NCBI GenBank assembly: GCA_016285215.1
Contig: JAEEQI010000007.1
Coordinates: forward strand, 1 to 28,301
DNA length: 28,301 nt
Source of the DNA: Bacteroidales bacterium
Lineage (GTDB): Bacteria > Bacteroidota > Bacteroidia > Bacteroidales > UBA932
Direction of reading: 5' to 3'
Under the pieces are notes generated by a model. That model was not told the origin of the DNA, did not search any database, and was given only the letters and a program-made list of their open reading frames with translations. The translations under genes were made by a program, and so were the position numbers. Positions 6,957-14,272 of this stretch are shown piece by piece (the first letter of the stretch is position 1; every line of letters begins with the position of its first letter).

Positions 6957-8099
6957 TCAACTCCAGGATGCGGTAAGGGAGCAGCGACCCAATAAATCGG
7001 TGGTGATGATGCCGTCGGCTTCCAGGGAGCCCAGGGCAGCCAGAACCTCGGGGTAGGGTCGCTGAAGACGGGCCGAAATCTCCCCGGCGGAGATGCCCCT
7101 TTCGGCCTGGATGGCCAGCCCCACGGGCACCATAGGAGAACCGGGGCCATAGCGCTTGGTAAGGCGGGCCCGGAGAACTACTTCGGGCGGATCCCCGGGC
7201 TGATAGGTGGCCCAGGAGCCGCCCTGGCCGCGGTGCCGGTGCTGCCCGCCCAGTCCCAGGGCGTCCACCAACTGCTCCGGCGAAGTGATGATACGGGCCA
7301 TCTGGGTTTCAATGAGCGAGTTGCAGCCGGCGCTGCGGGTATCGTCCAGCCGGCCCGGAACCACATACACATCGCGGTCGTAGTCGTTGGCATACCGGGC
7401 GGTCATCAGCGACCCGCCCTTGCTTTTGGACTCCACCACCACCACGGCGCGAGCCAGTCCGGCAATGATGCGGTTGCGGCGGACAAAGTTCCAGGCCATC
7501 GATTCCGTGTGCATAGGGTAGTCGGTGAGGAGGGCGCAGCCCGGACTCCGGACCATATTCATAGCCAGCGGTACGTGCTGGCGGGGATACACTTCCTCAA
7601 TGCCGGTAGCCATCACGCCAATGGTGGGGAGGCCGCAATCCAGGGCCGTCTGGTGCGATACCCCGTCAATGCCCAGGGCCAGTCCGCTCACAATGGTGGG
7701 CGGCACGTGGGCATCGGCCAGCCCTTTGACCAGCTTCTGGCACCAGGCCCGTCCGTACGGACTCATATCGCGGGTTCCCACAAAGGCCACCATAGGCCGA
7801 AGGGTAAAGATTTCGGCCGGCGAAGAGCTCCCGTTGAGGTAAATCCCGAAGGGAGGGTCCGGAAGGTCCCGCAGGGGCTGGGGATAATCCTCGTCAAAGA
7901 GGGAGATAAAGCGGAAGCCGCCTTTGCGGACGTTTTCCAGTTCCTCTGCCGCCCAGTCCAGCTGCGAGCGGTCCAGATTGTTTTCAAACAGGGCCAGGGC
8001 GCTGCCCGCCTCTTCCACCTGCCGGAGGACGGGTTTGGGATGATCTCCAAAAAGCTTGTTCAGGGCACAAGCAGCCACGGTTTCATCGTATGTACTCAT
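6957..8099 (-). CDS. dprA: DNA-processing protein DprA
   Basis: DprA binds incoming single-stranded DNA and loads RecA during natural transformation. The 380-aa protein shows the Rossmann-like core: VAFVGTRDMSPYG, then IVSGLALGIDGVSHQTAL, ATGIEEVYPRQH, and FVRRNRIIAGLARAVVVVES with the following SKGGSLMTARYA segment. An N-terminal helical part (residues 1-90) precedes it. A C-terminal winged-helix domain, about the last 60 residues (ISAGEISARLQRPYPEVLAA), follows a Gly/His-rich linker (GGQHRHRGQGGSW). I chose MSTYDETV at 8099; an ATG 12 codons upstream would read through the queA terminator and gives an implausible Phe-rich start. It has its own weak promoter between the queA terminator and the ATG. 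No other competence genes are visible. Confidence 0.93.
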   Translation of the reverse strand: MSTYDETVAACALNKLFGDHPKPVLRQVEEAGSALALFENNLDRSQLDWAAEELENVRKGGFRFISLFDEDYPQPLRDLPDPPFGIYLNGSSSPAEIFTLRPMVAFVGTRDMSPYGRAWCQKLVKGLADAHVPPTIVSGLALGIDGVSHQTALDCGLPTIGVMATGIEEVYPRQHVPLAMNMVRSPGCALLTDYPMHTESMAWNFVRRNRIIAGLARAVVVVESKSKGGSLMTARYANDYDRDVYVVPGRLDDTRSAGCNSLIETQMARIITSPEQLVDALGLGGQHRHRGQGGSWATYQPGDPPEVVLRARLTKRYGPGSPMVPVGLAIQAERGISAGEISARLQRPYPEVLAALGSLEADGIITTDLLGRCSLTASWS

Positions 8100-8103
8100 G
8101 CCC

Positions 8104-8111
8104 GCAAGATA
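8104..8111 (-). promoter_or_regulatory. Weak -7 candidate for dprA
   Basis: The minus strand reads TATCTTGC, two mismatches from TAnnTTTG, 4 nt before the dprA ATG. A promoter is expected here because the queA terminator lies just upstream. The box is imperfect and the distance very short. Confidence 0.3.
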
Positions 8112-8126
8112 GGGCACAAAAAAGAA

Positions 8127-8160
8127 AAACAACACAATCGTAAAAAAGATTGTGTTGTTT
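8127..8160 (-). terminator. Intrinsic terminator of queA
   Basis: A perfect 13-bp inverted repeat (AAACAACACAATC, 8-nt loop, GATTGTGTTGTTT) is followed on the minus strand by TTCTTTTTTG. It lies 31 nt after the queA stop and before dprA, so it separates the two genes transcriptionally. Confidence 0.85.
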
Positions 8161-8191
8161 CAGACGGTATTTTGTGTGTTTCTTACGATTC

Positions 8192-9241
8192 TTACACAAT
8201 TAAAAGTGCGTCTCCGTAGGGTCCAAAACGGTAGCCTTCCTTCAGGGCTTCCTCGTAAGCGGCCATCACACCCTTGTATCCACCGAAGGCGGCCACGCTC
8301 ATAAGCATCGTGCTCTGCGGGAGGTGGAAGTTGGAAACGATGGCATCCGGAACGGAATAATCGTAAGGCGGGAAAATGAACTTGTTGGTCCATCCGTCAA
8401 AGGCGTTGACCTCGTGCGTGGTGGTTACGTAGGTCTCCAGACCGCGCATCACGGTGGCGCCCACGGCCACTACCTTCTTGCCGGTACGCTTGGCCTTGTT
8501 GATAACGGCGGCGGCTTCCTCGGTGATGATGAGACGCTCGGAGTCCATACGATGCTTGGAAAGGTCTTCCACATCTACGGTGCGGAAGTGGCCAATGCCC
8601 ATATGAACGGTGATGAAGGTCTTCTCAATGTCCTTCAGAATCATACGGTTGAAGAGCTCGCGGCTGAAGTGCAGGCCGGCGGCGGGGGCGCTTACGGCAC
8701 CCTCGTGGGCGGCAAAGATGGTCTGGTAGTTCTCTACATCTTCGGGGGAAGTTCTCTCCTTTACCCATTCGGGAACATAAGGTTCACCCAGGCCGAAGAG
8801 GGTTTCCTTGAAATCCTCGTAGGTGCCGTCGAACAGGAAGCGCAGGGTACGTCCGCGGGAGGTGGTGTTGTCAATGACTTCGGCCACCAGGGACTCGTCT
8901 TCTCCAAAATAGAGCTTGTTGCCAATGCGGATTTTACGGGCGGGATCCACAATCACATCCCAGAGGCGCTGCTCGCGGTTGAGTTCGCGGAGAAGGAGAA
9001 CCATAATATCGGCCCCGGTCTTTTCCTTTTTACCGTAAAGACGGGCGGGGAAAACCTTGGTGTCGTTAAGTACAAAGGTGTCTCCTTTGCCAAAATAATC
9101 AATGATGTCCTTGAAAATGCGGTGTTCGATAACGCCCGTGTCCTTGTGGAGGACCATCAGACGGGCTTCGTCACGCCAGCGGGGAGGTTCCTGGGCAATG
9201 CGGTCTGCCGGAAGATCAAAGTTAAATTGTGAAAGTTTCAT
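8192..9241 (-). CDS. queA: tRNA preQ1(34) S-adenosylmethionine ribosyltransferase-isomerase
   Basis: QueA transfers and isomerises the ribosyl group of S-adenosylmethionine to preQ1 at tRNA position 34, giving epoxyqueuosine, in the cytoplasm. The 349-aa protein has the family's usual length and signatures: FDLPADRIAQEP at the N-terminus, FVLNDTKVFPARL near residue 60, EGAVSAPAAGLHFS near residue 180, TVHMGIGHFRTV, and VSNFHLPQSTMLMSVAAF near the end. The usual VGTT-type turn reads VGATVMRGLE here. It stands alone, with a terminator after it and 155 nt to the previous gene. No clear TAnnTTTG box is visible in front of the ATG. Other queuosine genes are not in the window, so preQ1 could be made elsewhere on the chromosome or salvaged. 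Confidence 0.95.
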   Translation of the reverse strand: MKLSQFNFDLPADRIAQEPPRWRDEARLMVLHKDTGVIEHRIFKDIIDYFGKGDTFVLNDTKVFPARLYGKKEKTGADIMVLLLRELNREQRLWDVIVDPARKIRIGNKLYFGEDESLVAEVIDNTTSRGRTLRFLFDGTYEDFKETLFGLGEPYVPEWVKERTSPEDVENYQTIFAAHEGAVSAPAAGLHFSRELFNRMILKDIEKTFITVHMGIGHFRTVDVEDLSKHRMDSERLIITEEAAAVINKAKRTGKKVVAVGATVMRGLETYVTTTHEVNAFDGWTNKFIFPPYDYSVPDAIVSNFHLPQSTMLMSVAAFGGYKGVMAAYEEALKEGYRFGPYGDALLIV

Positions 9242-9314
9242 TACACGCCGTAATATTGATACTCTTTATATACGCCCTTCTTTGTATAAAAGTTTCACCG
9301 AAGTGCCAAAAATA

Positions 9315-9357
9315 AGTCCCTCCCCCGAGGGGAGGGGTTTCGGGTGGGGGTAACGTG
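9315..9357. repeat. G/C-rich hairpin repeat, copy 2
   Basis: CCCTCCCC (9318-9325) pairs with GGGGAGGG (9329-9336) around a 3-nt loop, followed by a G-rich tail ending GGGGGTAACGTG. Design, orientation and tail match copy 1 at 445-490. It lies between the TPR gene stop and the queA start. The rest of 9242-9396 shows nothing clear. Confidence 0.6.
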
Positions 9358-9396
9358 GGTTTAAAAAAAGTGGGTGGGAGGAGTGAAGCGTTAGTT

Positions 9397-10326
9397 TCAC
9401 TTCTTTGTGGCGTATGCGTCAAGTCTTGCCTGGGCACCTGCTCTGTCGGTCTCGGTTTCTCCGTTACGGGCCATCAGGGTGAGGTATTTTTTCTCCAGGT
9501 TCACGTCTTTTTTGCTGCGGGCCAACAGGATGCCGTTCTTGAGGGCAATCATATTGGCGGGATCCTTCTTGAGCACCTGGTCAAAGTACTTCTGGGCCTT
9601 CTTGAAATCCTTCTTGGTAAGGTAGTAGCTGCCCAGGTTGTTTACGAACAGGGGATCGTCCTTGCAGTAAGTGAGCATATACTCGGACAGGCTCTTGAAG
9701 GCCTCGGCTCCGCCGGGGGTGCCCAGGCGGAAGAGGGCCACGCAGTAGTCCTGCATAAAGGCCTTGAACTGGTCGTTGCTTACGGACCCCAGTCCGCCGT
9801 ATTCCCAGGCGGGATGCTGCTTGAAATGCATATCGGCCAGGGCCTTGAGCTGCTGGAGGGTTACGTCCGGGGAGTCCTTCTCGAAGGCCATCATAGCGTC
9901 AATCTTGATGAGGCGGTAGTCCAGCTGGTTGGGCTGGGCGGCAATGGCCTGGTCAATGGCCAGGTTGGCCTGGGCGTAGAGCTCGTCGTCGTATTCCGTG
10001 ATCTCAAAGAAATTGCACTTGTTGCCCAGGGAGTCCGTCATAGGAAGGATGGGCTCCCGGCCCAGATAGCGGTCCTGGGCCAGCTGCTCCACGTGGGAGG
10101 TCTGGCAACGGGTGAAGTAGAAGCTGAAGCGGGCCAGCATCTGCTGCACGTCGTCGGGATAGGCGGCTTCCCATTTGTTCAGGAGGGTTTCCACGCCCAC
10201 GCCGGCGGCGCCCACACGTTCTGTGAGGTTGTTGTACCGGCGCAGGAACTCTTCCTGCGTGTAGGTTTCCTGGGCGGCGGCGCAAAGGGCCGAAAGGGAC
10301 AGAAGAAGGACAAGGATACGTTTCAT
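9397..10326 (-). CDS. Secreted tetratricopeptide-repeat protein
   Basis: A 309-aa exported protein. Residues 1-19 (MKRILVLLLSLSALCAAAQ) form a signal peptide with a likely cut after CAAA or AAAQ; there is no lipobox. The mature part is helical. At least two tetratricopeptide-like units are recognisable near residues 220-275: FVNNLGSYYLTKKDFKKAQK, then a helix ending LKKDPANMIALKNG. These mediate protein-protein contacts. The N-terminal half is unlike a known domain to my eye. It overlaps the upstream RNA methyltransferase gene by four bases (ATGA) and is the last gene of the SRPBCC, methyltransferase, TPR operon. Why a periplasmic TPR protein is coupled to an RNA-modifying enzyme is unclear. 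Function unknown. Confidence 0.8.
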   Translation of the reverse strand: MKRILVLLLSLSALCAAAQETYTQEEFLRRYNNLTERVGAAGVGVETLLNKWEAAYPDDVQQMLARFSFYFTRCQTSHVEQLAQDRYLGREPILPMTDSLGNKCNFFEITEYDDELYAQANLAIDQAIAAQPNQLDYRLIKIDAMMAFEKDSPDVTLQQLKALADMHFKQHPAWEYGGLGSVSNDQFKAFMQDYCVALFRLGTPGGAEAFKSLSEYMLTYCKDDPLFVNNLGSYYLTKKDFKKAQKYFDQVLKKDPANMIALKNGILLARSKKDVNLEKKYLTLMARNGETETDRAGAQARLDAYATKK

Positions 10327-11480
10327 CGGATATCCATTTTAATTCGTTTGGCTTTGGGATAAAGGTTGTTGCAGCGCTTGCCCAGGTTTTTGCCCGGGCC
10401 CAGGGGCTGCCCCTGGAAACAGAGGGTGACGGGCCCCAGCGGGGCATCGGCCGGCAGCACCACGGCATCGCCGTGCAGGTAATGCAGGGCCGTTTCGCGG
10501 TCCACTTCCACCTTCTGGGCGTCGCTCTCCGGCGGCAGCGGACGCTGCGCCTGGAAGAGGCGGAAAACATCGGCCTGGCGTACTCCGGATGCCTCCCCGT
10601 GCTTGCGGAGGACGGCGGCGTACTGCCCTTCTCCCGGCACCAGGCCCGGCAGGAGCACCTGGCCGCAGCGGGTGGTGACGGCGGGCGGGAAGTCTTGGGG
10701 CGGGAGGATATCGGCCCCCAGTTCGGAGGCTATCCACTCTACGGTATCGTCGTTTTCGAAATGGTTGAAGGTGCAGGTGGAATAGACGAGGAAGCCGCCG
10801 GGCTTGAGGGCGGGCCAGATGTCGCGGAGAATACGGCGGCTGCGGGCTGCGCAGAACTCCACCGTCTGGAGCGACCATTCGGCCACCGCCTGGGCGTCTT
10901 TTCGGAACATTCCCTCGCCGGAACAGGGGACATCGGCCACCACTGCGTCAAAGAGGGGGCTGTCTCCAAAGGCCGAAGGATCCCGCGACACACAGCCGGT
11001 GCGGGGGTCTCCCCAGGTATCGAGGTTACTGCGGAGCACGCCAAAGCGGTTTCTCATAACCTCGTTGGCCAGCAGGGAGAAGGAATCTCCCCAGCATTCC
11101 CGCATAGAAGCGGCCAGGTCCGTGCTTTTGCCGCCGGGAGCCGCGCAGAGGTCCAGCACCGTGGCGTCGGGTTCCAGCAGCGGCAGCAACTGGCGGAATA
11201 CGTGACCCACAAACATAGCCGAAGTGTCCTGCACATAATAGCAGCCGGCGTGGAAGAGGGGGTCCAGCGTAAAGACGGGGCGTTCTTTCAGAAGATAGCC
11301 GAAGGGACTCCAGGGAACCTTCCGGGCGTCCGGGAAAGGGCACTCGCGTAGCTTGGCGGGGTTCAGACGAACAGAAACTGAAGGCGCTTCACCGAGCGCC
11401 TCCAGCACTTTCTCCGCCGGGCCCACAGAGGCCTTGAGCAGGTTTATGAAATCTTCCGGGAACACTATTTCCCCGCCCAT
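10323..11480 (-). CDS. NOL1/NOP2/Sun-type RNA (cytosine-5) methyltransferase, RsmF-like
   Basis: A 385-aa SAM-dependent m5C RNA methyltransferase, probably acting on 16S rRNA like RsmF. A short N-terminal domain (SVSVRLNPAKL) precedes the Rossmann core. The SAM site is VLDLCAAPGGKSTDLAAS, at about residue 130. The catalytic cysteine pair lies in VVADVPCSGEGMFRKD and LVYSTCTFNHFENDD, the diagnostic PC and TC motifs of this family. A C-terminal PUA-like domain follows (LHYLHGDAVVLPAD to the RCNNLYPKAKR end), as in the RsmF/YebU branch. The gene overlaps the SRPBCC gene by 16 bases upstream and the TPR gene by 4 bases downstream, so all three should be one transcript from the promoter at 11937-11944. 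The exact target base cannot be told from sequence. Confidence 0.9.
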   Translation of the reverse strand: MGGEIVFPEDFINLLKASVGPAEKVLEALGEAPSVSVRLNPAKLRECPFPDARKVPWSPFGYLLKERPVFTLDPLFHAGCYYVQDTSAMFVGHVFRQLLPLLEPDATVLDLCAAPGGKSTDLAASMRECWGDSFSLLANEVMRNRFGVLRSNLDTWGDPRTGCVSRDPSAFGDSPLFDAVVADVPCSGEGMFRKDAQAVAEWSLQTVEFCAARSRRILRDIWPALKPGGFLVYSTCTFNHFENDDTVEWIASELGADILPPQDFPPAVTTRCGQVLLPGLVPGEGQYAAVLRKHGEASGVRQADVFRLFQAQRPLPPESDAQKVEVDRETALHYLHGDAVVLPADAPLGPVTLCFQGQPLGPGKNLGKRCNNLYPKAKRIKMDIR

Positions 11481-11914
11481 TTCTCTACGTCGAAACCTTC
11501 CGGCATCTTGCCGTTGGAGGCATCCACCAGGCCGTCTACCATCTTGTCCAGGGCTTCCTGGATTTTGCCGGAAAGCATCATCTTCATCATAAGATTGAGG
11601 TCGGCCTCTATTTCTACCCAGAAATCCGTCTTGTACGGATCTTCTGCGGCGGGCTCAAAGTGGACGAGGATGTGGAAGGCAAAGGGGGCGCCGTAGTCTA
11701 CCAGCTCAATGCGGGAATAGGGCACTCTCTGGTGCACCTTGACCCCGATATTGAAGCCCTGCACCGTGGCGGTGAGGGTGTCCATATCGGCCGTGATCAT
11801 TTCCCTTTTGTCTTCCGGGAGCATCCTTACAAAGTTGCTCAGGTCCGTGAACGACATATAGAGTTCGTAGGGCTGGCGGGATACGATGCCGTGTTTGCTT
11901 TCTATATTGGTCAT
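11465..11914 (-). CDS. SRPBCC (START-like) family protein
   Basis: A 149-aa cytoplasmic protein resembling the SRPBCC/START-like ligand-binding fold. The pattern is an N-terminal strand (ESKHGIVSRQPYELYMSFTD), a helix, alternating strands (TVQGFNIGVKVHQRVPYSRI), a long strand hairpin (FAFHILVHFEPAAEDPYKTD) and a C-terminal amphipathic helix rich in Met (LNLMMKMMLSGKIQEALDKM). No catalytic residues can be named and the ligand is unknown. It is the first gene of the operon with the RNA methyltransferase and TPR protein, with its 3' end overlapping the methyltransferase start by 16 bases. Its start lies 39 bp from the divergent Nudix gene, and the two promoters face each other in that gap. Confidence 0.78.
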   Translation of the reverse strand: MTNIESKHGIVSRQPYELYMSFTDLSNFVRMLPEDKREMITADMDTLTATVQGFNIGVKVHQRVPYSRIELVDYGAPFAFHILVHFEPAAEDPYKTDFWVEIEADLNLMMKMMLSGKIQEALDKMVDGLVDASNGKMPEGFDVEKWAGK

Positions 11915-11921
11915 AATTTTC

Positions 11922-11929
11922 TATCTTTG
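11922..11929 (+). promoter_or_regulatory. Nudix gene promoter (-7 box)
   Basis: A perfect TATCTTTG, 24 nt before the Nudix ATG at 11954. Its upstream part must lie inside the 5' codons of the divergent SRPBCC gene. It faces the minus-strand box at 11937-11944 across seven bases. Confidence 0.65.
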
Positions 11930-11936
11930 TGCGCTG

Positions 11937-11944
11937 CAAATATA
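11937..11944 (-). promoter_or_regulatory. SRPBCC operon promoter (-7 box)
   Basis: The minus strand reads TATATTTG, a perfect TAnnTTTG, ending 22 nt before the SRPBCC ATG at 11914. It forms a near-palindrome with the plus-strand box at 11922-11929, so the two transcription starts should nearly coincide. Confidence 0.65.
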
Positions 11945-11953
11945 GCAAAAACC

Positions 11954-12565
11954 ATGCACAAAATCTACTTCGAAAAGCGTTGCATCATCATTTGTTCTCC
12001 GGACGACGAAGCCCTGTCCGATCCCAACTGCGTAGAATTCCATATGGGAGAGCGGCTGGACATTGGCGCGCTGGTGAGAATGTTCGAAGTGCAGGACACC
12101 CTTTCCCGCATCTACATTCCCTCTACGGACATTGAGCAAAGCTATAGAAGAATCTGTGCCGAATTCAAGGAAGTTACAGCAGCCGGAGGCCTGGTGAGCA
12201 ATCGCCGCGGAGACTTCCTCCTCATCTCCCGAAACGGGCTCTGGGACCTCCCCAAGGGCCATCAGGAAGCCGGAGAAGACATTGAAGTGTGCGCTATGAG
12301 AGAGGTGCAGGAAGAAACCGGCGTGGACCAGCTGGACCTCCGCCGCCTCATCTGCATCACGGATCACGTATACTTCCGCGACAACCTCTGGCACCTCAAG
12401 CACACGTGGTGGTACGATATGCTGTACACGGATCCCACCAACCTCACGCCCCAGCGGGAAGAGGATATTACCAAGGCAGCCTGGGTGGCCAAGAGTTCCC
12501 TGCCGCCCTTCCTAAAGAATACCTATCCTTCCATTCAGGAAGTGTTTCGAGAGGCCCGGATTTAG
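11954..12565 (+). CDS. Nudix hydrolase
   Basis: A 203-aa Nudix-fold pyrophosphohydrolase acting on a nucleoside diphosphate linked to another moiety; the substrate is not predictable. The Nudix box is intact at about residues 102-124 (GHQEAGEDIEVCAM, then REVQEETGV), matching GX5EX7REUXEEXGU with all metal-binding glutamates. An unusual N-terminal extension of about 75 residues (IYFEKRCIIICSPDDEALSD onward) precedes the fold; it could be a substrate-selecting domain. I chose ATG 11954 because it follows a perfect -7 box by 24 nt. The reading frame stays open upstream through the divergent gene, but a start there would lie before the promoter. The 3' end overlaps the stop of the convergent transporter gene by 4 bp. 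Confidence 0.9.
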   Translation: MHKIYFEKRCIIICSPDDEALSDPNCVEFHMGERLDIGALVRMFEVQDTLSRIYIPSTDIEQSYRRICAEFKEVTAAGGLVSNRRGDFLLISRNGLWDLPKGHQEAGEDIEVCAMREVQEETGVDQLDLRRLICITDHVYFRDNLWHLKHTWWYDMLYTDPTNLTPQREEDITKAAWVAKSSLPPFLKNTYPSIQEVFREARI

Positions 12566-13512
12566 GCCTCTTTTTCTTTCTGGTAGAGTTCCCAGGAGTT
12601 GTAGAGGTTTTGCCAGATGGCGTAGAGGCCGCCGGCCACGGAAGTGACCGGGGTCATATAGTTGTAGCCCAGCCAGATGAGGAAACCGGTGTTCTTCTGT
12701 CCCAGGGCCTGTCCGGCGGTGAGATTGTCCACCGCGTCCTTCTGCATGCGGTGTCCGGTAAAGAACTGGAGGGCGCAGGAGAGGACGGAAATCACCACGA
12801 TGCCGCCGAAAGCCCAGGGGCCCAGGTGGCTCAGGAGCAGCGCCCGGGTAGAGAGCACCATGGCCAGGGTGAGCCCCACGCCCCAGATATAGAAGGAGTT
12901 GGAGGCCCAGCGCATCAGGCGCCGCTGCAGCCGGGGGAGGGTGTAGCGGACCAGCCAGGCCAGCAGCCCGGGCAGGATGAGCACGGGGAAAACCTGGAGG
13001 GCAAGATGTCCCACATAGGCCCAGAAGCCCATTTGGGCCGACGGATTCACCAGGGGAATCACCAGCGGAATCAGGAAGGTTCCGGCCAGGTTGATAATCA
13101 CCAAATAGGTGACGGTTCCCGCCAGGTGGCCGCCCAGGCGGTCGGTGATGACGCCGGCGGCCGATGCGGTGGGGCAGATCATACATAGCATGGCGCACTC
13201 TACCAGCATCCGGATGGGGCCGGGCTGCAGCAGAATAACGATGAGGGCCAGCAGCAGGAAAGAACCCACCTGGATGCCCAGGGCCTTGAAATGCCAGCTC
13301 CGGAGCTTGAGGTCGTGCGGCGAAGTCTTTACAAACTGGAAGAACAGAAGCGCGGCAATGACCAGCCGCTGCCCTTCCGAGGCCGCCAGATGCAGCCACT
13401 TGCCGTAGGGATGCAGGGTAGGGCTGAAATGGTACATCACATAGAGGCTGATGCCCAGCACGATGGCGGCGGGCAGCATCCACTTTCTGATGAGGGAGGC
13501 CAGGTTATTCAT
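12562..13512 (-). CDS. Bile acid:sodium symporter (BASS)-family transporter
   Basis: A 316-aa polytopic inner-membrane protein with about nine or ten hydrophobic segments, matching the BASS/SBF fold. The segment with CAMLCMICPTASAAGVITDR, near residues 105-130, corresponds to the conserved crossover region of the first repeat. The second half (GQKNTGFLIWLGYNYMTPVT) resembles the second crossover. Substrates in this family range from bile acids to organic anions and cannot be read from the sequence. I chose MNNLASLIRKW at 13512 over an ATG seven codons upstream because ATGAATAA overlaps the stop of the preceding gene, a typical coupled start. The stop overlaps the convergent Nudix stop by 4 bp, so no terminator fits between. 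Confidence 0.8.
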   Translation of the reverse strand: MNNLASLIRKWMLPAAIVLGISLYVMYHFSPTLHPYGKWLHLAASEGQRLVIAALLFFQFVKTSPHDLKLRSWHFKALGIQVGSFLLLALIVILLQPGPIRMLVECAMLCMICPTASAAGVITDRLGGHLAGTVTYLVIINLAGTFLIPLVIPLVNPSAQMGFWAYVGHLALQVFPVLILPGLLAWLVRYTLPRLQRRLMRWASNSFYIWGVGLTLAMVLSTRALLLSHLGPWAFGGIVVISVLSCALQFFTGHRMQKDAVDNLTAGQALGQKNTGFLIWLGYNYMTPVTSVAGGLYAIWQNLYNSWELYQKEKEA

Positions 13513-14185
13513 CGTGCGGAACCAGCGGGCCAAAGAGCCGTTCTATATAACGGTCCGTGAAACGCATACAGATGCCGGTGAAGAGGGCCAGGATGAGCGT
13601 ACCCTCGCGGATGACCACCGTGCTTCCGTTTCCGGTAAGAAGGCCGAAGGAGAACCAGGCAAAGGCAGCCGTCATCACCACCAGAGCTACGTCTACAATG
13701 ATTTTCATAGTGCTGAACGGCTTGCGGAGGACATCGGCCAGGACGGCTACAATCTGGTCACCGGCCAGGATCCAGCCCTTTCCTATCACCTCCAGCTTGA
13801 TGCCAATGGCCGTGATAACTACCGAGGCCAGGCTCAGCAGAACCTGAACGGCATAGTTGGTGGCCGGGTTGGAAATGGCATCGAAGAGCCAGATGGCGGC
13901 ATCGCACATATATCCGAATACAAAGGCGGCCGGGATTTGCATCAGGTAACGGAGCTTAAAGCGTTTGCCCAGAATCAGGGCCTGGGTGGCAATGAACACC
14001 AGGTGCATCATCCAGGTAAACGTGCCCACGCTGATGCCCGTCCACCTCAGGTTGAGGATGGTGGGAGGGCAGGAAGGCGGAGAAATGCCCAGGTTGGATT
14101 TGATGGAAATACCCACGCCCAGAGCCACTATGACCAGGCCCAGGGTGGAGATTCCGTATCGTATAGCTATATTCTTAAGTTTCAT
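13505..14185 (-). CDS. YczE/YitT-like integral membrane protein
   Basis: A 226-aa inner-membrane protein with about five or six helices, similar in look to the YczE/YyaS family of uncharacterised membrane proteins. The N-terminal helix carries LGLVIVALGVGISIKSNLGI, and a SPPSCPP turn follows; this helix plus small-residue turn is typical of that family. The start MKLKNIAIRYG at 14185 lies 24 nt after a good -7 box. A longer ATG start at 14212 would overlap that box. The gene ends inside the first codons of the BASS transporter (8-base overlap), so the two membrane proteins should be made together. A linked role in transport is inferred only from that. Function unknown. Confidence 0.75.
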   Translation of the reverse strand: MKLKNIAIRYGISTLGLVIVALGVGISIKSNLGISPPSCPPTILNLRWTGISVGTFTWMMHLVFIATQALILGKRFKLRYLMQIPAAFVFGYMCDAAIWLFDAISNPATNYAVQVLLSLASVVITAIGIKLEVIGKGWILAGDQIVAVLADVLRKPFSTMKIIVDVALVVMTAAFAWFSFGLLTGNGSTVVIREGTLILALFTGICMRFTDRYIERLFGPLVPHDE

Positions 14186-14209
14186 AGAAAAACTTCCGGT
14201 TCGGGGATG

Positions 14210-14241
14210 CAAATATCCGCATTATTGTGTAATTTTGCAAA
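14210..14241 (-). promoter_or_regulatory. Promoter of the YczE-BASS operon
   Basis: On the minus strand TTTG (14238-14241), a 20-nt spacer and GATATTTG (14210-14217, one mismatch) give a well-spaced Bacteroidota promoter. The box ends 24 nt before the ATG at 14185. Its spacer contains the plus-strand -7 box of the divergent peptidase gene. Confidence 0.6.
14230..14237 (+). promoter_or_regulatory. M13 peptidase promoter (-7 box)
   Basis: A perfect TAATTTTG, 35 nt before the ATG at 14273. No clear TTTG is visible at -33. It lies within the spacer of the divergent promoter, so the two probably compete for polymerase. Confidence 0.6.
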
Positions 14242-14272
14242 CCGTATTCTTACTACTTATTAACCAAGTCCT

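Noticed and set aside
11660..11953. Upstream extension of the Nudix frame to an ATG at 11660.
   Set aside because: It would start before the promoter and run antisense through the SRPBCC gene; residues before the ATG at 11954 do not resemble any domain.
13513..13533. Earlier ATG for the BASS transporter.
   Set aside because: The ATG at 13512 overlaps the preceding stop in a typical coupled arrangement and gives a better N-terminus.
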